DNA from: Gimesia algae
GTDB lineage: Bacteria; Planctomycetota; Planctomycetia; Planctomycetales; Planctomycetaceae
Direction: 5' to 3'
NCBI RefSeq assembly: GCF_007746795.1
Contig: NZ_CP036343.1
Span: 916,480-980,479 of the forward strand
DNA: 64,000 nt
Both the position numbers and the translations under genes were made by a program. Below, piece by piece: positions 47,235-56,688 of this stretch; within the stretch, counting starts at the first letter, position 1, and each line of letters starts with the position of its first letter. The notes below the pieces were generated by a model. That model did not search any database and was not told the DNA's origin. It saw nothing but the letters and a program-made list of their open reading frames with translations.

Positions 47235-48017
47235 TCACTCAGATGACATTGCGAACTCCACAGTCACCTCTGCAGAAATAGTAATCTGACCAGGTGACGA
47301 GAGAATCTGGATCGTTTTTTCCTCCTGTCCTTTATCTTTCTGCAGCTTGACCAGCATCAACTTTGATTCAACCGGCTGAGCAGGTTTTTGATCGGGCAGA
47401 GGTTGCGACTGTTCCTGCCTCACCATTGCGCCACCAAACCCGCCGGCGTTCCAGTTTGATTCAATCCCCTCTTCGATTCGCAAGGGAGATCCCAGTTTCA
47501 TATTGGTTAATTCGGTCAGGTGCACTGCTTTCTCACGGGCATAGGTCATCGCCAGTTTTCGTGCTTCGAACTGATACTTCCGCTGATTACTCACGCGAAA
47601 ATGTAAACGGCTTATATCATTCAAGCCTGCTTCAATGACATCTGAAATTAAAGGTTCGATGTGTTTAAAGTTGGTCAAACGCACTCGAATCGACCGGACA
47701 AATTCATAAGCGAGGGGGGTTTCTGATCGATTATCATATTTGCCGTAATCCGGATCGACTTGCAGATCAGTGACTTTTACATCCTCGTCCGGAATCGAAT
47801 AGCGGGGAAACACCTTCATTACGGCTGTGGTGATCTCGTCATTATCGCGTTTGGCAATCGAAAGATGTTTGTCGCGTGTATGGGCTGACAGATAGAGTAC
47901 GACTTCATCAGGCGCCACTTGAATCTCGCTCTTCGCCGATACAGTAATCGATGGTTGGTCAGCAGCTTCCACGATTGAGCCACTTAACAGCACCAAAGCA
48001 GCTAACAATATTTTCAT
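47235..48017 (-). CDS. SIMPL domain protein (DUF541)
   Basis: A 260-residue periplasmic protein with a signal peptide (residues 1-18, cleavage at VEAAD). SITVSAKSEIQVAPDEVVL opens the SIMPL domain, followed by VTDLQVDPDYGKY and the closing EARKLAMTYAREKAVHL helix. GGGGAAG precedes the ATG. SIMPL proteins interact with kinase-associated factors in animals and are stress-linked in bacteria, where their role is unclear. Monocistronic here. Confidence 0.88.
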   Translation of the reverse strand: MKILLAALVLLSGSIVEAADQPSITVSAKSEIQVAPDEVVLYLSAHTRDKHLSIAKRDNDEITTAVMKVFPRYSIPDEDVKVTDLQVDPDYGKYDNRSETPLAYEFVRSIRVRLTNFKHIEPLISDVIEAGLNDISRLHFRVSNQRKYQFEARKLAMTYAREKAVHLTELTNMKLGSPLRIEEGIESNWNAGGFGGAMVRQEQSQPLPDQKPAQPVESKLMLVKLQKDKGQEEKTIQILSSPGQITISAEVTVEFAMSSE

Positions 48018-48079
48018 AACAACTTCCCCACTTAGTTATAAGTCAGAATATAAGTCTTGGAATCCTCAACCATTATGTA

Positions 48080-48205
48080 GAATACTCGCCCCCCCCTGGT
48101 TGTCAATCATTTAATGAGGAAGACACATATCTGGCCAAAAGAATAGCACCAGAAAAAGGATATCGTGTGGACAAATATGAAATACATCTGGAATCACTGC
48201 GCTGA
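48080..48205 (+). pseudogene. Possible remnant of a coding sequence
   Basis: An open stretch of about 42 codons without a start codon ends at TGA 48203-48205. Its translation, ending LAKRIAPEKGYRVDKYEIHLE, has a coding-like composition, which suggests the tail of a lost gene. The evidence is only compositional. Confidence 0.22.
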
Positions 48206-48250
48206 TATTGTTATTTTAAGCAGAGCGGGCACGCAATAGGGGAGTTTCTA

Positions 48251-48532
48251 ATGAAAGTCACCACCGTTGCATTCATCGCCGTGATCATTATTCAGGCGAT
48301 CCAATCTACACTATCCAGTCAGGAATTGAGGCACTGGAAACAGCACTGTTACCAGTACGGCTATGCTGAAGCCGATACCGATCACTCTGGGAAAGTCATT
48401 GATTATCAGTTGATTCCCGGCCCTGGTCGAAACGGAATACGGTCAGCGGCTCTTTCGCGTCGTCACCACTTTATTGAAATTGTCCCAGATGATCCTGATT
48501 ATGGTGATGAAATGGAAGACAGCATACCCTGA
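48251..48532 (+). CDS. Small secreted or membrane protein, probably frameshifted
   Basis: A 93-residue protein with an N-terminal hydrophobic segment (residues 4-20) and an acidic tail (PDDPDYGDEMEDS). GGGGAG is eight bases before the ATG. The frame stops at TGA 48530-48532, but one extra base in the CCC run just before it would join to a downstream open stretch (LNDFESLAERDAQLGMSPEA and onward), suggesting an ancestral protein of about 130 residues. Confidence 0.62.
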   Translation: MKVTTVAFIAVIIIQAIQSTLSSQELRHWKQHCYQYGYAEADTDHSGKVIDYQLIPGPGRNGIRSAALSRRHHFIEIVPDDPDYGDEMEDSIP

Positions 48533-48644
48533 ACGATTTTGAATCGTTGGCTGAGAGGGACGCGCAACTGGGCATGAGCCCAGAAGCAAAAGACTTTCTA
48601 CGTGAACTGCCAGGAAGTTCAGGGGGGTGCAAAAAGAGACCCTT

Positions 48645-48686
48645 CAAAAACAGACAGGCGGGAATATCAACTGACATTCCCGCCTG
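48645..48686 (-). terminator. Rho-independent terminator of tRNA-Phe
   Basis: A perfect 11-base stem (CAGGCGGGAAT and its complement) with a 10-base loop, followed on the minus strand by TCTGTTTTTG. It begins 24 bases beyond the 3' end of the tRNA. Confidence 0.85.
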
Positions 48687-48709
48687 ACATGGTTTTTATC
48701 TATTAAAAG

Positions 48710-48782
48710 TGGGCACGGGCGGGATCGAACCGCCGACACCAGGATTTTCAGTCCTGTGCTCTACCAACTGAGCTACATGCCC
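48710..48782 (-). tRNA. tRNA-Phe (GAA anticodon)
   Basis: A 73-base cloverleaf on the minus strand. The acceptor stem GGGCATG pairs with CGTGCCC with one G-T pair. The D arm AGCTCAGTTGGTAGAGC, the anticodon loop CTGAAAA with anticodon GAA, and the T arm GGCGGTTCGATCCCGCC are all present. Discriminator A; CCA is not encoded. A terminator follows. Confidence 0.97.
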
Positions 48783-49005
48783 TTCGTTTCCGCATGAGAG
48801 ATAAGGCGTTAACCCCCTATGCAATCATTGCTTAATGGAAGCGAGATGGAAATATAAGCCATTCCACTCTGAGTTTCAAGCAAAACCACCACTTCCTCGT
48901 CAGGAATCATGAGTTTTCCTGTTTCCTGGTCTGATCTGCTGCAAATACTGGTAAATTCATTGTTTAAGTTGTGAGGAATCTGTGTGTTATAACGATCAAA
49001 GCTGC

Positions 49006-50367
49006 TTAGATCTGATCATCAAACAGATCCGACGATAAATCGATCTCATCTTTACCGGGGGTAGGCAAGGCCTGATCGATTTCCAGTTCACTTTCATTTA
49101 GATCGATAATACTGTCCGGATCCAGCGGATCCACATTTTTGCCATCGGAAGTCTGAATTAATTGAACGATCGGGCTGGTGTAATAATCTTTGTTTCGGCG
49201 GATGACTCTGGCTGCACTTCCATCGGTGAGAATCACGATACTCCCAATAGGAAACAGAGAGAGCAGATTTAATAGAGCCCGCATGGGTGCCTGATCGATT
49301 GTTTTATCATTCGTCAGCCGTAACAGATATTCCATGGCCGCATAAGGCATCAGAGCAGGGCGGTCTTCCCTGGAGCTCGTGAGAGAAACATAGGAATGCG
49401 CGACATTCAGAATGCGGGCAAACATGTGAATCATTTTCTGTGATCGCTGTCGTGGATACCCCAGGCCATTAGGCTGCTCGTGCACCTGATAACAGACGAC
49501 CGGCACAATACTGGGAATTCCTGCCACATTTTCCAGCATTTCCAGTGAGAAAATCGGATGTTTCTGCATCTCCATGCGTTCCAGCGGACTCAGTTGACGA
49601 CGTCCTTTGCCGATTTTCTCCTGAACACGAACCATCCCCCAGTCATGAACCAGGCCACATAAACCGATGTTGCGAACATTGTTCTCATCAAGATTCAGTT
49701 CGGTGCCAATTGCCATGCCCAGCAATGACATTTGCAGGCAATGCTGCGAGAGTGATTCGTCTTTACCAGCTTCAGCCGCGGCCGAGATCACACTGTCTGC
49801 ATCAGAAGTCAGCTGTGTCAGATAACTGGCTGCCATCCCGGTAATTTCTGCTCCACTGGGAGTTTTCCCTGTGAGGGCACCACGCATCATCCCATCCAGG
49901 GACTCACCAAATTGCTGCTGCTGTTCAAATAACTTTTCGCGGTGGGCTGCATCGTAACCCTTACAGCCATGCATCACCATGGAATCCCGGACTGCCGGTC
50001 CGGTGTTGGCGACGAACATCGAACCCGATTCAATTAACCGGTCCAGTTTTGCGGTCAGTTCCGTTGAAAAGATTCCCTGGTTTCCTTCCTGCAGCATGGA
50101 ATCTGCAGCCAACCCTCCCAGGCTGACGGAGGCGGCATCGTCACTATGAATCTCAACCTGAGGCATTTTCCGGTCGCGCAATAACTGCTTGAACCGTGAA
50201 TTTACCACTGAATCAGCAGCCAACAGTAACACGCCGTTTGTATCATAGATCGGATGATTGATTCTGCGCCCCACAATCAGATCTTCGACGCGTATGGAGA
50301 CGGTATCCTGAGGATTAATCTGAGAATCAACGGACAGATCTGTTTGTTCTTTTATTTCTGTAGACAT
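49006..50367 (-). CDS. HD-GYP-like domain protein
   Basis: A 453-residue protein from ATG 50367 (the frame extends to a TTG at 50415). The N-terminal half is a receiver- or PilZ-like domain with VSIRVEDLIVGRRINHPIYD. The C-terminal half is HD-GYP: HDWGM near residue 242, EMQKHPIFSLEML, and YQVHEQPNGLGYPR, plus the FARILNVAHSYVSL helix. The HD metal ligands and the GYP signature remain, but the canonical HHE has lost its first histidine (VHE) and the DG before GYP is NG. It may be a weak or dead cyclic-di-GMP phosphodiesterase that only binds its ligand. Confidence 0.88.
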   Translation of the reverse strand: MSTEIKEQTDLSVDSQINPQDTVSIRVEDLIVGRRINHPIYDTNGVLLLAADSVVNSRFKQLLRDRKMPQVEIHSDDAASVSLGGLAADSMLQEGNQGIFSTELTAKLDRLIESGSMFVANTGPAVRDSMVMHGCKGYDAAHREKLFEQQQQFGESLDGMMRGALTGKTPSGAEITGMAASYLTQLTSDADSVISAAAEAGKDESLSQHCLQMSLLGMAIGTELNLDENNVRNIGLCGLVHDWGMVRVQEKIGKGRRQLSPLERMEMQKHPIFSLEMLENVAGIPSIVPVVCYQVHEQPNGLGYPRQRSQKMIHMFARILNVAHSYVSLTSSREDRPALMPYAAMEYLLRLTNDKTIDQAPMRALLNLLSLFPIGSIVILTDGSAARVIRRNKDYYTSPIVQLIQTSDGKNVDPLDPDSIIDLNESELEIDQALPTPGKDEIDLSSDLFDDQI

Positions 50368-50616
50368 TTTCACAACCTGATGAGGCAATCGGATCTTAAA
50401 CCATAGCCGATTCAAAACAGCGGATTATCAATAGAACGCTTACTCTCTCGTAAAGAATTCTCTCACTGTAAGCCTAGTTTCAAAAACAGGAAAACATCAT
50501 TGAGGAGGGATTTGCGACGCAAAATTCTGATTCGCGATGTGCCTGTTACTCCGAATTTACCGATCAGGTAACATTCAAAGGAGGGGTTTCTCTGACGTGA
50601 GTGAGTATCTAAGAAA

Positions 50617-51849
50617 CTATAGAGTTTTACTGATCTGTATCAGCACTTCCGCTTCACTATTTTGAACAGTGGGCAGAAAGCCACGCAAGGGGAGTGGCGT
50701 TCCATCATAGCGGTACATCGAACCTGGAAAATGGATCCCGGTGATGCCTGCCGGCAGGAATACGTGAGGCTGAAAGTCCTTGATCAAAGCGGGACCAATC
50801 TGGATGGACGGGATATTGCTCAGACATTTGATTGTCTGTTCTGATAATCCTGCCTGTGGATTGCCTCCCACCAGAATACACAGATCGACTTCCGACTGTT
50901 CCAGCAAGCGAGTGGCCTGATACTCGCCTGGTGAATAGCGGGGAAACCCCGAAGCAAAATTGACCGCAGCCGCATACCCGGTCTGCCAGGCCAGTACATG
51001 TTCTGCGCCCTTGGTCTCCTTGGCAGCGGGTACGGTGATTGCGTGGCAGCGACGTTCGCTCTGAATTTCTTTGATCAGCAGTGAAAGCGCTTCCAGTTTG
51101 CGATGCGCCAGGGCCCCCTGTTTGAATTCTGGCCCGGTAAAAAAGACGCTGTATTTACTCTGTTTCAGTTGTGAAGCCAGTGACTGCAGTTCCGATTCCG
51201 CAATCCCTACTGGTTCTTTTCCGGCAAGGTCCACACCTTTCAGAAGTGCACGAAGCTGCCAGATGACCTCGAGTTCCCGCTCGGGTTCCACCTGGATGTA
51301 TTCATCTGCAAACTCAGTCTCGCGCGAACATGCTTCCCCCATCACGATGACTTTACGAGAGACTTCCGCGGAATTTGTTTCCAGACTCTGTCGATGGTTT
51401 GCATTCACCAGGAGGTCCGCTGCTCCCCAGTAAATAATCAGGTCGGCACGGCTGCGTACTTCGCCGAGAGTGCAGGTGGCCTCTCCCACCTGCTGCAGGG
51501 CTCTCGTCACCGCCGCAGCACCAGTGTCGATCGTTGCTCCCAGTTGATCTGCCAAAGCGACAGCAGCGCGCTGGGCATCGGTAGAGGACTGAGACAGACC
51601 GGTTACAAGTGGTGCCAGCGACTGTTGAATCAGTTCGACAGCCCGTTCGATGGCCTCTTTTTGAGATACAGGTCTTCCCAGAATCCGGGGAACCAGTTGA
51701 TCTGTGATCGCTGCACGTTCAAACCAGACCTGCCCCTGAGAACAGGTGGTTTGAACTTCCTGAATCTGCTGCCCGTCGCTCGTCACTTGAATATCATCGC
51801 ATGCACAATAACATCCGGCACAGGTCACGTCTTCAATCAGTGTTTTCAC
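50617..51849 (-). CDS. fhcB: Formylmethanofuran dehydrogenase subunit B
   Basis: A 410-residue protein starting at GTG 51849, with GGAGACC seven bases upstream. The N-terminal VTCAGCYCACDDIQV cysteine cluster and the CSQGQVWFERAA segment match the B subunit of formylmethanofuran dehydrogenase / bacterial formyltransferase-hydrolase complex. ADLIIYWGAADLLVNANH and FLPAGITGIHFPGSMYRYDG are shared with molybdopterin enzymes of the group. It belongs to the tetrahydromethanopterin C1 pathway known from methylotrophs and many planctomycetes. None of the other fhc or mch/mtd genes is within the window. Confidence 0.9.
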   Translation of the reverse strand: MKTLIEDVTCAGCYCACDDIQVTSDGQQIQEVQTTCSQGQVWFERAAITDQLVPRILGRPVSQKEAIERAVELIQQSLAPLVTGLSQSSTDAQRAAVALADQLGATIDTGAAAVTRALQQVGEATCTLGEVRSRADLIIYWGAADLLVNANHRQSLETNSAEVSRKVIVMGEACSRETEFADEYIQVEPERELEVIWQLRALLKGVDLAGKEPVGIAESELQSLASQLKQSKYSVFFTGPEFKQGALAHRKLEALSLLIKEIQSERRCHAITVPAAKETKGAEHVLAWQTGYAAAVNFASGFPRYSPGEYQATRLLEQSEVDLCILVGGNPQAGLSEQTIKCLSNIPSIQIGPALIKDFQPHVFLPAGITGIHFPGSMYRYDGTPLPLRGFLPTVQNSEAEVLIQISKTL

Positions 51850-51902
51850 AAACGGTCTCCGAAACGTTCACTTTGCTGAATTCAAAGTGCAGTCCCCTCA
51901 GT

Positions 51903-52751
51903 TTAACTGAGTTGCTCTTTCAGCTCTGTTAACAGCGAAACGGCTTTGCCGATATCAGCTTTCTGCTGTTCGCGATCTTCGGGGATTTCCCGTTCAATTG
52001 TCAGCGGGCCGGTATATCCAATGTCATCCAGAGTCCGCAGGTAGGTTCCCATACCGACATCGCCCTCTCCGAGAGGAACTTCCGCTCCCCAGTCGATACC
52101 CCGTTTGCCCTCAGCAGCCCAGGTGGCGTCCTTACAGTGGACACTGCCAACCAGATGCCCAACGCGTTTCAAGGCAGCGATCGGGTCGCCTGTTCCATAC
52201 AGGATCATATTAGCCGGGTCGAAGTTGATTTTCAGATTATCTCGACCGACATCACTGATGAAGTCCAGCAGATGGTCTGCAGACTCCTGACCTGTTTCCA
52301 GATTCAGGTTCTGTCCATTCACTTTGACATGATCCAGCAGGCCCTGTGTGACCTTGACCAGTTCTTTATAATCGTTTGATTCACGATCTTCTGGAACAAA
52401 GCCAATATGCAGAGCGACGGTATCGCATCCGAGTAATCTGGTAAAATCTGAAATCTCTTTCATTTCCTCAACGCGGGCTGCCCGTGTTTCAGCGGGAACG
52501 AGCCCGACGGTCTGTTTTGTGGTGGGGATATCTGCATAACTTTCGCCATCGAATCCGCCGAAGACACAAGTGAGTTTGATCCCGGCGGCTTTGCAGCGTT
52601 CCAGAAATTCCTGAGCCACTTCGGGAGTTCGCGTCTGTTTGTGAGGTGCATGGATCTGAATGGTGGGAATTCCCAACTCCTGAACCACGTCAAAATGCAC
52701 TCCTAATCCTGCATCAACCGAGGCGAATACACCAATAGGCCATTTTTCCAT
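51903..52751 (-). CDS. Sugar phosphate isomerase/epimerase-like TIM-barrel protein
   Basis: A 282-residue protein from ATG 52751, with GGAG seven bases upstream. It has the AP-endonuclease-2-like TIM barrel: VVQELGIPTIQIHAP, ETGQESADHLLDF, NFDPANMILYGTGDP, VGSVHCKDATW and LTIEREIPEDREQQ near the end. The conserved Glu, Asp, His and Glu residues form a divalent metal site. The substrate is unknown. 53 bp separate it from the fhcB gene, and they may share a transcript. Confidence 0.88.
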   Translation of the reverse strand: MEKWPIGVFASVDAGLGVHFDVVQELGIPTIQIHAPHKQTRTPEVAQEFLERCKAAGIKLTCVFGGFDGESYADIPTTKQTVGLVPAETRAARVEEMKEISDFTRLLGCDTVALHIGFVPEDRESNDYKELVKVTQGLLDHVKVNGQNLNLETGQESADHLLDFISDVGRDNLKINFDPANMILYGTGDPIAALKRVGHLVGSVHCKDATWAAEGKRGIDWGAEVPLGEGDVGMGTYLRTLDDIGYTGPLTIEREIPEDREQQKADIGKAVSLLTELKEQLS

Positions 52752-52946
52752 TTTCTGACTCCACAATTTAAACGTTTAGGATTCTCTATATATTGTTCCA
52801 TTTTTCAATGACGTAACCACCCCGTCTTTCGGGCAGAGGTACTTTCATCATAAGGAGATACAAGCAGATTCACAAACGAGGACTCCGAATTCTTTACAAT
52901 TTAAAGAAACAGTTTTACGAATCCGTGATTGCGGTTTCCCCGGCTA

Positions 52947-52974
52947 TTGTTTCCAGACAAACACCTCTTATAAT
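52947..52974 (+). promoter_or_regulatory. Candidate sigma-70-like promoter of the universal stress gene
   Basis: TTGTTT and TATAAT hexamers are separated by 16 bases, and the -10 box ends 59 bases before ATG 53034. Only sequence match supports this. Confidence 0.4.
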
Positions 52975-53033
52975 GAATTCTTCTTGCAAAGCACGCAAAG
53001 ATTGCCAGCTCGGTAAATACAAGGAAAATGCTC

Positions 53034-53507
53034 ATGATCGACATCAAAAAAATCCTGATTCCAACAGACTTCAGCGAAACCTCTCAGGCAGCGACTCAGT
53101 ATGCAGTCGAACTGGCAAAAAAATTCGGTGCCCAACTGCATTTGCTGCATGTGATTGAAGACCCTGTGGTCTATATGCCTATGTTTGAGAGCTACGCACT
53201 GCCTCCCAAAGAAGACTTTGAAAACTTCGCCAAAACCCGGCTGGATAACTGGATCCTGGATGAAGACAAAGCAGGTCTGGAAATTTCAACCCACTGGGTA
53301 CACGGAAATCCGTTTGTAGACATCCTAAAATACTCCAAGCGGGAAGAGATTGATCTGATCGTAGTTGGTACGCACGGACGTTCTTTCACCGCACATCTGC
53401 TGCTGGGCAGTGTCGCAGAAAAAGTGGTTCGCAAGGCATCCTGTCCGGTTTTGACGGTACGGCCTAAAGGTCATCAGTTCATTCACCCGATATCCGATGA
53501 CGAATAA
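53034..53507 (+). CDS. Universal stress protein (UspA family)
   Basis: A 157-residue protein. ATG 53034 is preferred to ATG 53028 because AAGGA lies eight bases upstream. The N-terminal KKILIPTDFSETSQAA and the C-terminal VVGTHGRSFTAHLLLGS form the ATP-binding Usp layout (G-x2-G-x9-GS, with minor variation). LHVIEDPVVYMP is the central strand. A cytosolic stress protein; the DASS transporter gene follows by 82 bp. Confidence 0.9.
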   Translation: MIDIKKILIPTDFSETSQAATQYAVELAKKFGAQLHLLHVIEDPVVYMPMFESYALPPKEDFENFAKTRLDNWILDEDKAGLEISTHWVHGNPFVDILKYSKREEIDLIVVGTHGRSFTAHLLLGSVAEKVVRKASCPVLTVRPKGHQFIHPISDDE

Positions 53508-53589
53508 CCATTCGCATCCATGTGCATCCTGATCTTGACACCTACTCTCTACGAATGTTGTACTGAGATAATACGGGATAACTCTATTC

Positions 53590-55200
53590 GTGATTGGCGA
53601 CTCATCACATTCGGGAGAAAGCAGAATTCCCTTCTACGGGAAGCTGTTCAGCCTGATCGCATTTTTGATCGTTCTGAATCTGCCTACACCTGCAGACATG
53701 ACATCCTCGGCTCAGCGTCTGGCCGCAGTCACGGCATTGATGGCGATTCTATGGATGACGCAAGCGATTCCCATCGCCGCGACCAGCCTGATCCCCCTGG
53801 TCGCGTTTCCCATTTTCGGCATTCAGAACCCGAAAACCGTCAGTGCGTCGTACATGAATGAGAATATCTTCCTGTATATGGGGGGATTCATCATTGCGCT
53901 GGGAATTGAAAAATGGGGCGTGCATCGGCGTATCGCGTTAAATACGATTCGTGTTATCGGCAGTAGTCCACGTCGGGTTGTGCTCGGCTTCTTATTTGCA
54001 ACCGCTTTTCTTTCGATGTGGATCAGCAATACTGCTTCGACATTGCTGATGCTGCCAATTGGCATGGCGATTATCGGTTCGATCTCCGAGCTGTCCATGT
54101 TTGAATCTCAGGAAGACTCCTCAAAAGCAATTCGTCATTTCTCGGTCGCCTTACTGCTGGGTATTGCTTATTCCGCAAGCATTGGCGGGGTGACCACACT
54201 CATCGGAACGCCTACAAATATTGCATTTCAGTCGATCTGGACTTCTCAGTTTCCTGATGGCCCTAAGTTATCAGCTGGGGAGTGGATGATCATGGTGGTT
54301 CCGTTTGGTATTACCTTTCTGATGCTGACCTGGATCGTACTCTGCTGGAATATGCCAAAGCTGGCGAGCTCAAAAGAGTCCTCCAAAGCGATTATCAATG
54401 AACATGTCAGGAAACTGGGGAAGCCGACACGACCGGAAATCCTGATGTTGCTTGTGTTTGTGATCACAGCCGTTTTATGGATCACCCGAAAACCACTCAC
54501 TTTTGGAGAAAATTTCGTTCTGCTGCCTGGCTGGGAAACACTGCCGATTCATTTTCTGACAAAGTGGGGTGTTTCCGTGGATTCCGCATCAGGCTGGGTG
54601 CATGATTCCACGGTAGCTATGGGCATGGCGTTACTCATGTTTGCAATCCCGGCTCAGAAATCGGAACAGGGGGAAACACAATACCTGATGGATTGGGAGA
54701 CGGCAGAACGACTTCCCTGGGGAGTGCTGCTACTGATTGGAGGCGGGTTTGCGATCGCGAGCGCGTTTAGCAGCACGGAACTCTCTGACTGGGTCGGAGA
54801 GGTATTTTCACAATTTATCACAGGCTGGCCCCCTTGGGCACTTATCTTTGCCGCATGTCTGATGCTCACGTTTTTGACGGAATTCACATCCAATATCGCG
54901 ACTGTGAATACAGTGCTGCCCATCATGGCGGCGACGGCAGTCAGTCTGGGCATCGACCCGCGTCTGATCATGATTCCCGCTGCGATTTCAGCCAGTTGCG
55001 CCTTCACGATGCCGATTGCCACGCCTCCCAATGCCATTGTGTTCGCATCGGGTAAAATCAAAATGTCGGACATGCTCAAATACGGCATCATCCTCAATCT
55101 GATTGGGGTCTTTCTGCTGACCGCATTCATGTGGTTCTATTTCGTACCGCAACTCGGGATTGAGTTTGGCACCGTCCCCGAATGGGTTCATCAGGATTAA
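53590..55200 (+). CDS. DASS family sodium:anion symporter (SLC13)
   Basis: A 536-residue protein with about 12 membrane segments, starting at GTG 53590 without a good ribosome binding site. Two Ser-Asn-Thr-type motifs mark the sodium and substrate sites: MWISNTASTLLML (near residue 145) and TSNIATVNTVLPI (near residue 440). TQAIPIAATSLIPL (near 58) and AFTMPIATPPNA are family signatures. It imports dicarboxylates, citrate or sulfate; the substrate is unknown here. Confidence 0.92.
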   Translation: MIGDSSHSGESRIPFYGKLFSLIAFLIVLNLPTPADMTSSAQRLAAVTALMAILWMTQAIPIAATSLIPLVAFPIFGIQNPKTVSASYMNENIFLYMGGFIIALGIEKWGVHRRIALNTIRVIGSSPRRVVLGFLFATAFLSMWISNTASTLLMLPIGMAIIGSISELSMFESQEDSSKAIRHFSVALLLGIAYSASIGGVTTLIGTPTNIAFQSIWTSQFPDGPKLSAGEWMIMVVPFGITFLMLTWIVLCWNMPKLASSKESSKAIINEHVRKLGKPTRPEILMLLVFVITAVLWITRKPLTFGENFVLLPGWETLPIHFLTKWGVSVDSASGWVHDSTVAMGMALLMFAIPAQKSEQGETQYLMDWETAERLPWGVLLLIGGGFAIASAFSSTELSDWVGEVFSQFITGWPPWALIFAACLMLTFLTEFTSNIATVNTVLPIMAATAVSLGIDPRLIMIPAAISASCAFTMPIATPPNAIVFASGKIKMSDMLKYGIILNLIGVFLLTAFMWFYFVPQLGIEFGTVPEWVHQD

Positions 55201-55215
55201 CACGTAAGCAATTAA

Positions 55216-56589
55216 TTATTTGCCGATGCAGAATTTGCTGAAAATGCGATCCAGAATATCATCTGTATAAACCTGACCGACAATCTGCCCCAGATGCTGC
55301 AAAGCTTCGCGAATCTCAATCGCAACCAGTTCTTCACCCACTTGTAACTGCGCTGCTTCTTCCGCTGCCTGTAATGCCAGTCCCGCCTGACGCAGACTAT
55401 CGCGGCAACGGGAAGCGGTTGAACCGATCAACTGGCGACTGCCTCGACGATATTCAGTTAATCGCGAAAGAATCAGTTGCTTGAGATCATCCAGTCCGGT
55501 TTCTTCAGCCACACTCAAGGCTACTTCGCATTTGTGGGTCGCAGCCAGGGCAGGGGAGAGATCACTTTTCGTCAAAACGGTTAAGACATTCTGTGATTTG
55601 GCAAGTTGCTCACGCTGTGACTGATCAACACTTTTTAGTTCAGGACGCAAGTCAGCCGCGGTGCACCATATGACCAGGTCTGCCTGTGTCATCTTCTGCT
55701 GGCGGAACTCTTGAGCAGAGATTGAAATCCCATGCACGCCCGCTTCAAGCCCAGCGGTATCGATCAGTTGAATCGGCTGTCCGTTCCAGTTGAGGGAGGT
55801 CGCCAGATAATCACGGGTGGTACCTTCGATGTCGGAAACAAGAGCCGCCTGCTTGTCACCTACCAGAGCATTATACAAAGTACTCTTACCGGCATTCGGC
55901 AGACCGGCCAGTACGAGTGACAGGTTCCCCGTCGATTCCATCCGTTCTGAGGAGTCAAGATACAGGTGCTCGCAGAACGCACGAATCTTCTGCAAGCGTT
56001 TCACCAGGGTTTCGCGATCAATAAATTCAATATCTTCTTCCACAAAATCCAGACCGGCTTCCAGCTCTGACAGCAGTTCCAGCAGTTCCAGCCGGGCAGC
56101 GCCGATCCTGGTGGAGACGCCTCCTGCCAGCTGACTGAGCGCCAGGTTCAGCTCTTCATGATCGTATGCGTCAATCACTCCCAGCACGGCTTCTGCCTGG
56201 ACCAGATCCACACGTCCTGCCAGAAACGCACGCAGCGTGAACTCACCGGGTCGCGCCATCCGGGCACCGTGTGCCGCCAGATTTTCGATGGCTGACTCGA
56301 GCAGTGGAGGCGAACTGATCGTATGAAATTCTGCCAGAGGTTGCCCTGTAAAGCTCCGCACAGTCGGCCAGAAATAGAGTGCCCCCGGTAATCGTGAATC
56401 ACTGCCTGCCAGTCTGATAGTGCCGGGATGACGTGTCGGCAGCCGTGAGTTCTGCCATTGATCATCAGAGTGAAAGCAGTGCTCCAGACAGGGAATAATA
56501 TCAGAACCGGAGACACGAATCAGACCTGCTGCACCACTTCCGGGTGCAGAGGCTAACGCGACAATGGTATCGTCAAATTGCAGATTCAT
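55216..56589 (-). CDS. mnmE: tRNA modification GTPase MnmE
   Basis: A 457-residue protein from ATG 56589. The N-terminal formyl-THF-binding domain (DDTIVALASAPGSGAAGLIRVSG) is followed by the helical domain and the inserted GTPase: P-loop GLPNAGKST near residue 228, DIEGTTRD (G2), DTAGLE (G3) and TKSD (G4). The protein ends in CIGK, the constant MnmE C-terminus with its catalytic cysteine. It modifies the wobble uridine of certain tRNAs with MnmG. Downstream of yidC by about 100 bp, as in many bacteria. Confidence 0.95.
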   Translation of the reverse strand: MNLQFDDTIVALASAPGSGAAGLIRVSGSDIIPCLEHCFHSDDQWQNSRLPTRHPGTIRLAGSDSRLPGALYFWPTVRSFTGQPLAEFHTISSPPLLESAIENLAAHGARMARPGEFTLRAFLAGRVDLVQAEAVLGVIDAYDHEELNLALSQLAGGVSTRIGAARLELLELLSELEAGLDFVEEDIEFIDRETLVKRLQKIRAFCEHLYLDSSERMESTGNLSLVLAGLPNAGKSTLYNALVGDKQAALVSDIEGTTRDYLATSLNWNGQPIQLIDTAGLEAGVHGISISAQEFRQQKMTQADLVIWCTAADLRPELKSVDQSQREQLAKSQNVLTVLTKSDLSPALAATHKCEVALSVAEETGLDDLKQLILSRLTEYRRGSRQLIGSTASRCRDSLRQAGLALQAAEEAAQLQVGEELVAIEIREALQHLGQIVGQVYTDDILDRIFSKFCIGK

Positions 56590-56688
56590 ACTGAATCTCA
56601 TAAAGAAACATTACGGGAGCAGCTTCGTAGTAAAACGTCTCGGTCCACAGAAAACCAAACAGACCTGCTCCCTGAATCCAGACTCAGG

